DNA of 64,000 bases, taken from NCBI GenBank assembly GCA_021817245.1, contig JAKAVQ010000007.1, forward strand, positions 1 to 64,000, in the 5' to 3' direction. Positions 53,630 to 61,535 of this stretch are shown here, in pieces. Source of the stretch: Thermoplasmata archaeon. Its GTDB lineage: Archaea; Thermoplasmatota; Thermoplasmata; Lutacidiplasmatales; UBA184. Position 1 is the first letter of the stretch. Each line of letters opens with the position of its first letter. The translations under genes were made by a program, and so were the position numbers. The notes under the pieces are model-generated. The model worked only from the letters and a program-made list of their open reading frames with translations, was not told the origin of the DNA and did no database searches.

Positions 53630-53636
53630 GCTTAAC
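53630..53636 (-). promoter_or_regulatory. TATA-like box of the ether-lipid operon
   Basis: GTTAAGC on the minus strand, centred 27 nt before the ATG at 53606. This is the only evident promoter for the seven genes from DGGGPS to endA. Confidence 0.4.
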
Positions 53637-53708
53637 GGTTTTGCCGGACGGTCGGGCCGAGCTTGTCCGGAACGAGTCGTGCCGGCCGCTGCCGGCGTAC
53701 GGGGCGCG

Positions 53709-53716
53709 TTATATGC
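53709..53716 (+). promoter_or_regulatory. TATA box of the M16 peptidase operon
   Basis: GTTATATG, centred about 25 nt before the ATG at 53738, as expected for a leaderless transcript. The same sequence occurs before the DUF1015 gene at 19344. Confidence 0.55.
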
Positions 53717-53737
53717 CGTCGGACTTCCCCCGCCCCG

Positions 53738-55057
53738 ATGCTGCGAAGGCGGGTCCCCCGGCCGGCGACCCGGAGGTTCGCCCTCGACAACGGCCTCCCG
53801 GTGGTCCTCGCTCCGATCCCGGCCAGCCCGACGGTCAGCGTGTGGGTCTGGTACCGGGTCGGCTCGAAGAACGAGTGGCCGGGCGTCACGGGGGCTTCGC
53901 ACTGGGTCGAGCACATGCTCTTCGAAGGCTCTCCCCGCTATGGGAAGGGTGAGATCGATCGCGCGATCGTGAGCGTCGGAGGGGAGCTGAACGCCTTCAC
54001 CGACACCGACTTCACGGCCTACTTCTCGACCGTGCCCCGCGAGCACCTCTCCGTGCCGCTCGACATCGAGTCGGACCGGATGACGCGGGCCCTCCTCCGC
54101 GACGAGGAGGTCGCGCGGGAGCGGACGGTGATCCATTCCGAGCGCGAAGGGAACGAGAACTGGCCGGAGTTCCGGGTGGAGGAGGAGCTCTACCAGCTCG
54201 CGTTCCGGGTGCACCCGTACCGGTGGGACGCGCTCGGCCGACGCGAGGACATCGAACGGATGACGGCCGAGGAGCTGCGCGGCTACTACCAGCGGTTCTA
54301 CGGAACGCGCAACGCGGTCTTGGTGGTCGCCGGCGGGTTCGACCCGGCCGCGACCGAGGCGGAGGTGCGCCGGCGCTTCTCGCCGCTTCCCGTTTCGGGC
54401 GACGATGTGACCGTCAAGGACGTCGAGCCGCCGCAGGTCGGCGAACGTCGCGCGAGCCTCGCCGGCCCGGGGACCACCCCGTACCTCCAGCTCGGCTGGA
54501 GGGCGCCCGCGCTCACCGACGCGGCGACGCCCGCGGCGACCGTCCTCGACACGCTGCTCGACGGAGAGGCGGGGATGTTCTCCGCCGGCGCCGGCCGACG
54601 GCGTTCCGCCGAACACCCGAACTCTCGCCTCTACCGCGCGCTCGTGGACCCGGGACTCGCCGTCCGCGCGAGCAGCGAATTCCGCCCGAAGTTCTACCCC
54701 TCGCTCTTCACCATCCAGGCGCTCGCGGCGAAGGGCGTATCGCTCGAGCGGCTCGACCGGGAGGTCGGCCGGGTCCTCGAGCGGCTCTGCCGGACCGGCC
54801 CGACGCGCGCGGAGGTCGACGAGGTGCGCACGAAGGTCCGACGGGGGGCGGCGCTGGCCTACGAGGGGGCCTCGCGGACGGCATTCCGCCTCGGCTACTT
54901 CTCCGTCCTCAAGGGACCGGAGTACGAGGACGAGGTCTATCGCTCGGTACTCGCCGTCACGCCCGGGCAGGTCCGGGACGTGGCTCGATCGGTCTTCCGG
55001 CCCGAGCACCGGGTCGTCGTCGGGTACGAACCGACCGGGGAGAACGATCGTGCCTGA
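53738..55057 (+). CDS. M16 family zinc peptidase, catalytic subunit
   Basis: The 439-residue protein is an inverzincin. The zinc-binding HxxEH motif is HWVEH at residues 55-59, with the third ligand Glu in the ERTVIHSEREGNEN segment. Two M16 folds follow each other, and the second contains PNSRLYRALVDPG. The family cuts peptides in a closed chamber, like the mitochondrial processing peptidase. The next gene encodes a homologous chain without the zinc site, so the enzyme is probably a heterodimer. No signal peptide is visible. The start is fixed by the TATA box 25 nt upstream. It overlaps its partner gene by 8 nt. Confidence 0.88.
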   Translation: MLRRRVPRPATRRFALDNGLPVVLAPIPASPTVSVWVWYRVGSKNEWPGVTGASHWVEHMLFEGSPRYGKGEIDRAIVSVGGELNAFTDTDFTAYFSTVPREHLSVPLDIESDRMTRALLRDEEVARERTVIHSEREGNENWPEFRVEEELYQLAFRVHPYRWDALGRREDIERMTAEELRGYYQRFYGTRNAVLVVAGGFDPAATEAEVRRRFSPLPVSGDDVTVKDVEPPQVGERRASLAGPGTTPYLQLGWRAPALTDAATPAATVLDTLLDGEAGMFSAGAGRRRSAEHPNSRLYRALVDPGLAVRASSEFRPKFYPSLFTIQALAAKGVSLERLDREVGRVLERLCRTGPTRAEVDEVRTKVRRGAALAYEGASRTAFRLGYFSVLKGPEYEDEVYRSVLAVTPGQVRDVARSVFRPEHRVVVGYEPTGENDRA

Positions 55058-56342
55058 CCCGACCGAGACGCTGCGGATCGAGTACGGCGCCGAGCTCGAT
55101 GGCCTGCGCGTCGTGCGTCAGGCGCCCCCTCCGGGGGCGGCCAGCTTCTCGGCGACCTACGTCGGCCCCGCCGGCTGGGGATTCGATCCTCCCGGTCGGG
55201 AAGGCGTTGCGCGGCTCGTGAACCTCATCGTGACGAGCGCCGCCGGCCGATTCGACCGGGTTGCGCTCGCGCGGCGCCTCGACCGGGCCGGAGCCACGCT
55301 CTCGGCCCAGTGCGCCCCCGAGTCGGCCGAGGTAACGGTCTGGGGACCGATCGCCGACTGGGAGCCACTCCTCGCGCTCCTTTCGGACGTCGTGCTTCGA
55401 CCGCGGTTCGATCCGAGCGACCTTGCGCGCGCTCGGCGCCAATTGCTCGAACACCAGCTGCGGGAGATGGCGCAACCCGCGCACCGAGCGGAGCTCGAGA
55501 TGCTCCGCGCGGTTTTCCCCCGGAACCACCCGTACCGGGAGAGCGGCCTCGGGGGACCGAAGTCGATCGCTCGCATCGCGCGGGCCGATCTCGTACGGTT
55601 CCACCGGGCCCATTACACGAGCGGGGACGCGACCCTGGTCGTGACGGCCCCGGCGCGCCTCGGAGAGGTCGAGCGGGCAGCCCGCCGCCTGTTCGCGCGT
55701 TTCGCCGAGAGCCGGGCGCCTGCGCTCTCGCTGCCGCCCACCTCCACGACGCGATCCGGCGAGCGGAAGATCGACCTGCCCGGCCGCGCGCAGGTCGAGG
55801 TGCGGATCGGGGGACCCTCGATCGCACGGTCGGCTCCCGAGTACCCGGCGGCGTACCTCGCGAACCAGGTGCTCGGGGGTCGGCCGATGCTGAGCCGGCT
55901 CTTCCAGCGGGTGCGGGAGGAGGGCGGGCTCGCCTACCACGCGTCGAGCACGCTCGAAGCGATGCGCTTCGGAGGATACTGGGTGGCTCAGGCGGGGACC
56001 GGCCCGGATCGCTGGCCGACCGTCCGCAAGATGCTCACGGAGGAGCTCGAGCGGCTGCGACGGGAGGAGGTCCCGTCCGACGCGCTCGATCGGATCCGCG
56101 AGAGCGCGATCGGCGAGATCCCGCTGGCGCTCGAATCGACGAGCGAGGCCCACGAGCTCGCGGTCGACCTGGCGTACCACCGACTGCCCGAGGACTACTG
56201 GGTCCGCTGGCCCGGACGGCTCCGCTCGGTCACTCCCCGGGAGCTTCGGGAATCGGTGAGGGTCGCGCTCGACGGTCGGTCGGCGGTCACGGTGCTCGCG
56301 GGACCCCTTGCGGCCCGGGCGGGCGGAGCCCGCGCGAACTAG
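55050..56342 (+). CDS. M16 family peptidase, non-catalytic subunit
   Basis: The 430-residue chain has the two-domain M16 fold, but the HxxEH position reads RLVNL (in GVARLVNLIVTSA), so zinc cannot bind. The C-terminal half has the LSRLFQRVREEGGLAYHASS segment, whose Arg and Tyr help bind substrate in the active site of the partner chain. This division of labour is known from the mitochondrial processing peptidase and from bacterial M16 pairs. The GTG start lies 8 nt before the end of the catalytic gene. Its stop codon overlaps that of the convergent fdhD gene within a CTAG. Confidence 0.85.
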   Translation: MPDPTETLRIEYGAELDGLRVVRQAPPPGAASFSATYVGPAGWGFDPPGREGVARLVNLIVTSAAGRFDRVALARRLDRAGATLSAQCAPESAEVTVWGPIADWEPLLALLSDVVLRPRFDPSDLARARRQLLEHQLREMAQPAHRAELEMLRAVFPRNHPYRESGLGGPKSIARIARADLVRFHRAHYTSGDATLVVTAPARLGEVERAARRLFARFAESRAPALSLPPTSTTRSGERKIDLPGRAQVEVRIGGPSIARSAPEYPAAYLANQVLGGRPMLSRLFQRVREEGGLAYHASSTLEAMRFGGYWVAQAGTGPDRWPTVRKMLTEELERLRREEVPSDALDRIRESAIGEIPLALESTSEAHELAVDLAYHRLPEDYWVRWPGRLRSVTPRELRESVRVALDGRSAVTVLAGPLAARAGGARAN

Positions 56343-57202
56343 GGACTCCCGAACCCGACCCCGCCGCCGAGGATCCGCTCGGGGTGGGTGTACAGGTTGA
56401 AGTGGTCATCGCGGACGAACCCGGCGAGCGTGAGGCCGAGCCGGTCGGCCGCGCCCACCGCCAGGCTCGAGGGCGCCGAGACGGCGGAGACGATCGGGAT
56501 GCCGGCCGTACCCGCCTTCTGCACGATCTCGAAACTGACGCGACCGCTGACCTGGAGGACCGATCGGGCGTCGGGCAGTCGACCGGCGAGGAAGCGACGG
56601 CCGATCACCTTGTCGACGGCGTTGTGCCGACCGACGTCCTCCGCGACCTCGAGGAGCGTGGCGTCCCGGTCGAAGAGCGCCGCGGCATGAAGGCCGCCCG
56701 TTCGGTCGAAGAGCGGCTGCGACCCCCGGAGCCGCCGGGGCATCTCGAGCAGCCGGGCCGCCTCCACCGTGAGGTCGCTGCGGACCGGGCCTCCGCGGCT
56801 CGCGTAGAGGCCCTTCACCAGCGAACGGCCGCAGACCCCACAGCTCGAGTTCACGAAGAAGGCGCGTCGGAGATCCGGGTCGAAGCGCACCGGTCGACGC
56901 GTGATGACGTCGACGATGTGCTCGCCCTCGGCCCGGTGCGAAACGATCCGCTCGACCTCCTCCGGGGCGGAAAGGATCCCCTCGGTGAAGAGGAATCCTA
57001 CGGCGAGCGCCGTGTCGTCGGTCGGCGTCCGCATCGTCACGCTGACGCTCTCCACGTGGTCGCCGTGGACGAGGCGGACCTCGAGCGGCTCCTCGGTCGC
57101 GACCATCTCCTCGACCGGGAACGCATGCGCTCGGCCGTCCGCGGGGACGGCGCACTTGAGACTCTCTACCGCGGCGACGCTCTCGAGCTCGATCGCGACC
57201 AT
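56339..57202 (-). CDS. fdhD: Formate dehydrogenase accessory sulfurtransferase FdhD
   Basis: FdhD moves sulfur from a cysteine desulfurase to the molybdenum cofactor, which is needed for active formate dehydrogenases. The 287-residue protein has TEEPLEVRLVHG, AVGFLFTEGIL, the catalytic Cys motif SSCGVCGRS, TGGLHAAALFD, and the EDVGRHNAVDKVIG and SGRVSFEIVQKA segments. It lies downstream of mobB and mobA on the same strand, 92 nt after mobA. No formate dehydrogenase gene is in this window, but one is expected elsewhere in the genome. Confidence 0.92.
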   Translation of the reverse strand: MVAIELESVAAVESLKCAVPADGRAHAFPVEEMVATEEPLEVRLVHGDHVESVSVTMRTPTDDTALAVGFLFTEGILSAPEEVERIVSHRAEGEHIVDVITRRPVRFDPDLRRAFFVNSSCGVCGRSLVKGLYASRGGPVRSDLTVEAARLLEMPRRLRGSQPLFDRTGGLHAAALFDRDATLLEVAEDVGRHNAVDKVIGRRFLAGRLPDARSVLQVSGRVSFEIVQKAGTAGIPIVSAVSAPSSLAVGAADRLGLTLAGFVRDDHFNLYTHPERILGGGVGFGSP

Positions 57203-57294
57203 CGTTCCGATGCCTGGGGCGTCCCGGCCCGGACCCCCGTCGGGCTACGACGGGGCCGCGGGCGGAACCCGCCGGCCGGGGAAGAGCGGTCGAC

Positions 57295-57894
57295 CTATTT
57301 GTCGGCTCGAGCCCCTCCGCGGCCGAGGGCGCGTCGATAGTCGGCGGGGGTGTCGATATCGACGAGCGACGCCTCGGGGACCTCGCCGTCCGAGAGGAAG
57401 CGCACCCGTCCGGCCGCGTCCAGCTCCCGGACCAGATCGCGCAGTCCCGCTCCACCGCGGCGCAGCCGGAGGATCCGCGGAAGCTCGAGGTCCGCGTAGA
57501 TCGCGTGCAGCACGGCCCACGCCCCGCTCGCATCCACCGGTACCACCGAGCGGCCGTCGAACGCGTCCCGCAGGGCATCGACCGCCCGGGGGTCGACGAA
57601 CGGCATGTCCGCTCCGAACAGGAAGAACGGCCCGTCGGCGTCGCGCCGCGCTACCTCGAGCCCGCCGAGCGGGCCGGCGTCGAACGGGTCCGAGAGCGTC
57701 CGGGTCCCCCGGACCTCGAGCGGGAAGACGCTGACCAGCACGACCTCGAGCCCGGCCCGACTAAGCCGCTGCGCCAGGCGCTCGACGACCGGGATCCCGT
57801 CGATCGGGAGCTGGAACTTGCCCGGGAGCCGGGAGGCCCGCCCGGCGAGCAGGTACGCGCGCCGAACCGAGCCTTCGATCCGGTCGCCGTTCAT
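57295..57894 (-). CDS. mobA: Molybdenum cofactor guanylyltransferase MobA-like
   Basis: It should add GMP to molybdopterin to form the guanine dinucleotide cofactor. The 199-residue protein has the nucleotidyltransferase fold, with DPFDAGPLGGLEVA and FFLFGADMPFVDPRAVD (Mg-binding Asp). The N-terminal loop reads YLLAGRASRLPGK, one glycine shorter than the usual LAGG-x-S-x-R-M-G pattern, so nucleotide binding may be altered. The start overlaps the mobB stop (ATGA at 57891-57894), so the two are coupled. Confidence 0.8.
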   Translation of the reverse strand: MNGDRIEGSVRRAYLLAGRASRLPGKFQLPIDGIPVVERLAQRLSRAGLEVVLVSVFPLEVRGTRTLSDPFDAGPLGGLEVARRDADGPFFLFGADMPFVDPRAVDALRDAFDGRSVVPVDASGAWAVLHAIYADLELPRILRLRRGGAGLRDLVRELDAAGRVRFLSDGEVPEASLVDIDTPADYRRALGRGGARADK

Positions 57895-58391
57895 CGGCCG
57901 AGCCGCACCTCGGTGACCCCCTTCGACACCATCCAGTGCTCTACGAAGCGCCAGCCGGGCTCGCGGCCCGCCGGTCGCCCGTCCACGAGAAGCGGCCGGC
58001 GCGAAGGCCGAGCGCCGGCCGAGGCGAGGACCCTTGCGATCGCTTCCGCCACCTCTCCCGAACCCCCGACGCGGATTCGAAAGCCGCCGAACTTCCGGCG
58101 CGAGTATCCCTCGACCAGCACCACGTCGACCGGGAGAAGTCGAACGAGCCCGGCCGGGTCCCCCCGGAACGAGAGGAACGGCTCCCGCGAAGCGAAGAGG
58201 ACGAAATCGGCTCCGGCCGCGCGGAACCGCCCCGTGTCCTTTCCGCGCAGATCGGGGGTGTGGTGGGAGTGCTTGACGACCGCGACCGACCGACGCTGGG
58301 CGCGCAGGCGACGCACGGCGGTCTCCACGACAAGCGTTTTTCCTGCCCCGCTGTCTCCCACGACCTGAATGACGAGGGGGAACGTCGGCAT
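57891..58391 (-). CDS. mobB: Molybdopterin-guanine dinucleotide biosynthesis protein MobB
   Basis: MobB is a GTP-binding helper of MobA. The 166-residue protein starts with the P-loop IQVVGDSGAGKTLVVE, followed by VAVVKHSHH and a DTGRFRAAGADFV segment, and VDVVLVEGYSRRKFGGFRI near the middle. These are all typical of the family. The ATG at 58391 lies 23 nt inside the divergent moeA reading frame, so the two genes overlap head to head. The gene ends within the mobA start. Confidence 0.88.
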   Translation of the reverse strand: MPTFPLVIQVVGDSGAGKTLVVETAVRRLRAQRRSVAVVKHSHHTPDLRGKDTGRFRAAGADFVLFASREPFLSFRGDPAGLVRLLPVDVVLVEGYSRRKFGGFRIRVGGSGEVAEAIARVLASAGARPSRRPLLVDGRPAGREPGWRFVEHWMVSKGVTEVRLGR

Positions 58392-59598
58392 CCGATCCCC
58401 CGAGCAGCCCCCGGGGCCATCAACCCTCCTCCTTCCGCTCGACGAGGCCCGGCAGCGGATCGATCGGGCCCGGTGGCAATCTCCGGCGGTGGGGTGGACC
58501 CCCGTCCGCAACGCCGTCGGACTGACGAGCGCGCGGACGGTCCGCGCGCGGCGGGACGAGCCCGGCGCGGACGTCGCCGCGATGGACGGGTACGCCGTCC
58601 GCATCGCGGGCCGGGGGTCCGCTCACCGCTTCCGGGTCCGGGCGGATCGTCCCCGCGGGACTTCGCCGCAGGGGCGGCTGGGCACGGACGAAGCGGTGGT
58701 GATCTCGACCGGCGCCCGCCTCCCTCCGGGCGCGAACGCCGTGGCCCGCCAAGAGATCGTGACGACCCCATCGGAGGGCACGCTCCTCCTCCGCCACCCG
58801 CTCCGTCCGGGCGTCGACGTGCACCGGCGGGGAGAGGACCTGCGGCGCGGAAGCGTCCTCTTGCGTCCGGGCGAGGTCGTGCGGCCGTTCCATCTCGGGA
58901 TCCTGATCGCGCAGGGGTTCGAGCGGATCGCGACCCGGAGGATCCGCGCCACGGTCCTCACGATCGGGGACGAGCTCGCGCGGCCGGGAGACCGGAACGC
59001 CGGGCGGATCCAGGACTCCCTCTCCCCGCTCATCCGGTCGCTGGCGCCCCTCTTCCTCTGGCGGCAGATCGGCCCGTTGCCGGACGACCCCGCGACCCTC
59101 CGCCGGGCGCTCCGCGCCGCCGCGCGGAACTCCGACCTCATCGTGACGATCGGCGGGACCTCCGTCGGCCCTCACGACTACACGAAGGCGGCGGTCGCCT
59201 CCGCGGGCCGACTGCTCTTCTCGGGAGTGCGCGTGAACGTGCTGAAGCGCGGGGGCGTGGGGGAGGTCGCGGGCGTCCCGGTCGTGCTGCTGCCCGGCCA
59301 GGTCGTCAGCGCGGTCGTGGTCTGGCATGAGTACGGACGAGCCGTGACCGACCGTATGCTGGGTCGACCGCCGCGGCCGCTCACGCGGGTCGCGCTCGCC
59401 CGTCCTCTCGCGAACCCCCACCCAATGGATTCGGTGTACCTGTTCCGGGTCGACGGGGGGAAGGCCCGGCCGTGCCGCTGGGGGGTACGGCTCCTCTCCG
59501 AGCTGGTCGGGGCGAACGCCTTCGGGATCGTGCCGCGCCACGCGACGATGCGGGCCGGAGCGATGGTCGAAGTCCGATGGCTCGACGGCGCCTCGTGA
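58369..59598 (+). CDS. moeA: Molybdopterin molybdenumtransferase MoeA
   Basis: It inserts molybdate into adenylylated molybdopterin. The 409-residue protein has the MoeA layout. AAMDGYAVRIAG is followed by STGARLPPGANAVARQE, GEDLRRGSVLLRPGE, TIGDELA with a nearby GRIQDS, IVTIGGTSVGPHDYTK, and a C-terminal beta-barrel domain. The start at 58369 overlaps the start of the divergent mobB by 23 nt, and I find no later in-frame ATG or GTG before the conserved region. The canonical SNG of the GxIxDSN motif is changed to DSL. Confidence 0.9.
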   Translation: MTRGNVGIRSPEQPPGPSTLLLPLDEARQRIDRARWQSPAVGWTPVRNAVGLTSARTVRARRDEPGADVAAMDGYAVRIAGRGSAHRFRVRADRPRGTSPQGRLGTDEAVVISTGARLPPGANAVARQEIVTTPSEGTLLLRHPLRPGVDVHRRGEDLRRGSVLLRPGEVVRPFHLGILIAQGFERIATRRIRATVLTIGDELARPGDRNAGRIQDSLSPLIRSLAPLFLWRQIGPLPDDPATLRRALRAAARNSDLIVTIGGTSVGPHDYTKAAVASAGRLLFSGVRVNVLKRGGVGEVAGVPVVLLPGQVVSAVVVWHEYGRAVTDRMLGRPPRPLTRVALARPLANPHPMDSVYLFRVDGGKARPCRWGVRLLSELVGANAFGIVPRHATMRAGAMVEVRWLDGAS

Positions 59599-59710
59599 TC
59601 ACGGGACCATCGGTCCCCGGGGCCGCGGATCCCTCTGGGGGTCCGAACCGACCTCAGAGCGCCGTCGCCCGCACCCGTGTGGAGGGGGGTTTCCTGCGCA
59701 CCAATACGCA

Positions 59711-59718
59711 CTTATACG
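59711..59718 (+). promoter_or_regulatory. TATA box of the small protein gene at 59739
   Basis: CTTATACG, centred about 25 nt before the ATG at 59739, which predicts a leaderless mRNA and helps choose that start. Confidence 0.5.
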
Positions 59719-59738
59719 CCGAGATTGTGGGGAAGCGC

Positions 59739-59993
59739 ATGCGAATCCGACCGCGTGCCGAGCTCCCCGCGCAGGGAATGCTCCGTAAGAACATCACGAT
59801 CACCCCGGAAGAGGCCGAGTTCCTCGAGCGCCACCCCGAGATCAACCAGAGCGCGCTGTTCCGGCAGATCGTGGAGAGTCTGATGCTCGCGGAACGCACC
59901 CCTGGTGTCGCGTCCACGCAACCGGTGAAGTTGGGGAAGGCCGTCTACCGGTCCGGCGCGATCATGTTCCAGAAGAACGAGAAGCGCGAGTAG
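59739..59993 (+). CDS. Small protein, possible ribbon-helix-helix fold
   Basis: The 84-residue protein is not a family I can name. The middle reads RKNITITPEEAEFLERHPEI, then NQSALFRQIVESLML: a short strand with Ile and Thr, a helix, a turn and a second helix. This is the order of ribbon-helix-helix DNA-binding proteins, in which the strand contacts DNA. The C-terminal part (GKAVYRSGAIMFQKNEKRE) is basic. The start is supported by the TATA box 25 nt upstream. A longer frame upstream exists but lacks such support. It may regulate the neighbouring molybdenum genes, but nothing proves it. Confidence 0.55.
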   Translation: MRIRPRAELPAQGMLRKNITITPEEAEFLERHPEINQSALFRQIVESLMLAERTPGVASTQPVKLGKAVYRSGAIMFQKNEKRE

Positions 59994-60015
59994 GGCGAGG
60001 TCCGACGCGCTCTTC

Positions 60016-60822
60016 TTACCGGACCGGGGCCTCGCCGTCCCTGCGTCGCTCCCCGAGCCCGGCAAGCGCCGCAGTGGACGCGTCCTGCGCCCGAGCGAAG
60101 AGGACACCGTCCGCCGGCCCGGATGCCTCATAGGCGGCCCGCGCGGTCGTCGCGTCGAGCGTCTCGAGCGCGTGGCGCGAGATGAGGTGCCCGAACGCCC
60201 AGCACCGGCGTAGGGCGAGCTCGGTAAAGTGGGGGGCGTAGTGCCCGCCGCCCACCCCGAGGACCGGCCGGTCCCGGGCGTCGGGGACGATCTCCCGGAG
60301 GGCCTCCGAGAGGAGGCGGACCGCCTCCGGCGGAGGGCCGGCCGCCGTGCCGAAGCCGATCTCGACGAACAGGGAAGGCAGTTCGAGCGCGGGCCCGTGG
60401 TGAGTCGCTTCGTAGGTCACCGGTAGCCCGAGCGGCACCGCGCCCTCTTTCAAGCGGGACAAGAGCGCGGCCATGGCACCGGGGTCGGTGGGGCAGACCG
60501 TCCTCGGGCTCCCGCCGGCCTCCGCTCGGGGGCCGACGTTGCCGAGCGGATGCACGGTGAGGCACGCAATGTTCTGCGCGCTGCGGTGGATCGAGGGGAA
60601 CACCAGGGTCGGACGCGCGTTCCGAAGGGACGGCGGGAGGCGTAGGTCGACCCGCTCGTCGTGGATGTGGAGGGCCGCCCGCGGGAGGACGACCGCGGAG
60701 GCCGAGAGACGGCGGATCGCCGCCCCGTCGACGTGATCCCCCGAGGCCGGCAGAGGACCCCAACAGTCCCGGACCGCGCTCGCGACCGGGTCCGGCGCAG
60801 AGACGACGATAACGAACGTCAC
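60016..60822 (-). CDS. dtdA: D-aminoacyl-tRNA deacylase, archaeal type (DtdA/DTD2)
   Basis: It frees tRNAs that were wrongly charged with D-amino acids. The 268-residue protein has the archaeal/plant DTD2 motifs: VFPSIHRSAQNIACLTVHPLGN, PVTYEATHHGP with conserved His residues, FVEIG, and GVGGGHYAPHFTELAL followed by FGHL. A GTG at 60822 is the start. The gene is convergent with the small gene at 59739, 22 nt apart. Confidence 0.88.
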   Translation of the reverse strand: MTFVIVVSAPDPVASAVRDCWGPLPASGDHVDGAAIRRLSASAVVLPRAALHIHDERVDLRLPPSLRNARPTLVFPSIHRSAQNIACLTVHPLGNVGPRAEAGGSPRTVCPTDPGAMAALLSRLKEGAVPLGLPVTYEATHHGPALELPSLFVEIGFGTAAGPPPEAVRLLSEALREIVPDARDRPVLGVGGGHYAPHFTELALRRCWAFGHLISRHALETLDATTARAAYEASGPADGVLFARAQDASTAALAGLGERRRDGEAPVR

Positions 60823-61257
60823 GGAGCGCCCGGTCGATCCCGCCTCCCTGCTATCTACTCTGCGCCGACCGTCGCCGCTTCCGCCGGACCTTCGGCGAAA
60901 GTCGACGAGCGGCCTGCTCGGAACCGTGGGAGAGTCCCTCCTCGGACCGACCGTGGGGACCGGAGCCCATGATCCGTATGACCGCGTGTTGATCCGCGGG
61001 TCAACCGCCTCGAGACCCCTCGGGCCAAGGCCGAGCCGGGCGAGAAGGCCATCGAGGTACGTTCGCGTGTCGGTGGCCGAGCGGTCCCCTACTAGATCGT
61101 GGCCCGTATTTCCGCCCCCGAAGGACGAGATTGGGGACCCCCCCCCAAGCCACTGAAGGGGGGACGACGGGTCAAGACGCGATGAGGGGGAAACGTCCGC
61201 CGGACCGCCCTCGCCCGAGGGATCCGCTCGCGGGGGGGACCCGCATCTCGACGGAAA
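60823..61257. other. Intergenic stretch without a recognised gene
   Basis: About 430 GC-rich bases with long homopolymers (a C9 run near 61140 and G runs). I looked for archaeal RNase P RNA, SRP RNA and tRNAs and found no matching core motif. Short open frames on both strands have no recognisable content. Confidence 0.4.
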
Positions 61258-61411
61258 CTAGGCCATCCGGACGAGGATCGGCCGAAGGCGGTCCGCAACC
61301 GGCTCGGCGTTGCGGACGAACCTCTCTTCGCCGGGCCCGCGCACGTACGTCTCCCCACCGACCGTGAATGTCTTGGGGGGGGTCGAGCGGCTCCGACGAG
61401 CTGGCGAGCAC
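61258..61411 (-). pseudogene. Possible small gene broken at a C8 run
   Basis: On the minus strand a GTG at 61411 opens VLASSSEPLDPP with GC-rich third codon positions. The frame is lost at a run of eight C (61375-61382). In the next frame, coding-like sequence continues as KTFTVGGETYVRGPGEERF and on to a stop at 61258. Removing one C would give a 50-residue protein. Coding-like sequence may extend upstream toward the tRNA, perhaps with a second shift. Either this is a decayed gene or the homopolymer was misread. No family is recognised. Confidence 0.3.
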
Positions 61412-61535
61412 GCCCTTGGGCGGGTTTCGGGATACCTCGGCGAAACAGCCCGGGCTCGAAAGTGGCCGGCGCTTCGGAGAAGTCTGGGGTGGCCGCCAAG
61501 GCCGGGGGGGTGACGTTACCTCCCCCGTGGGGTGG

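Noticed and set aside
60823-61530. RNase P RNA or SRP RNA in the long gap next to the tRNA
   Set aside because: I could not find the conserved core motifs of either RNA on either strand. The G- and C-runs give strong but nonspecific stems.
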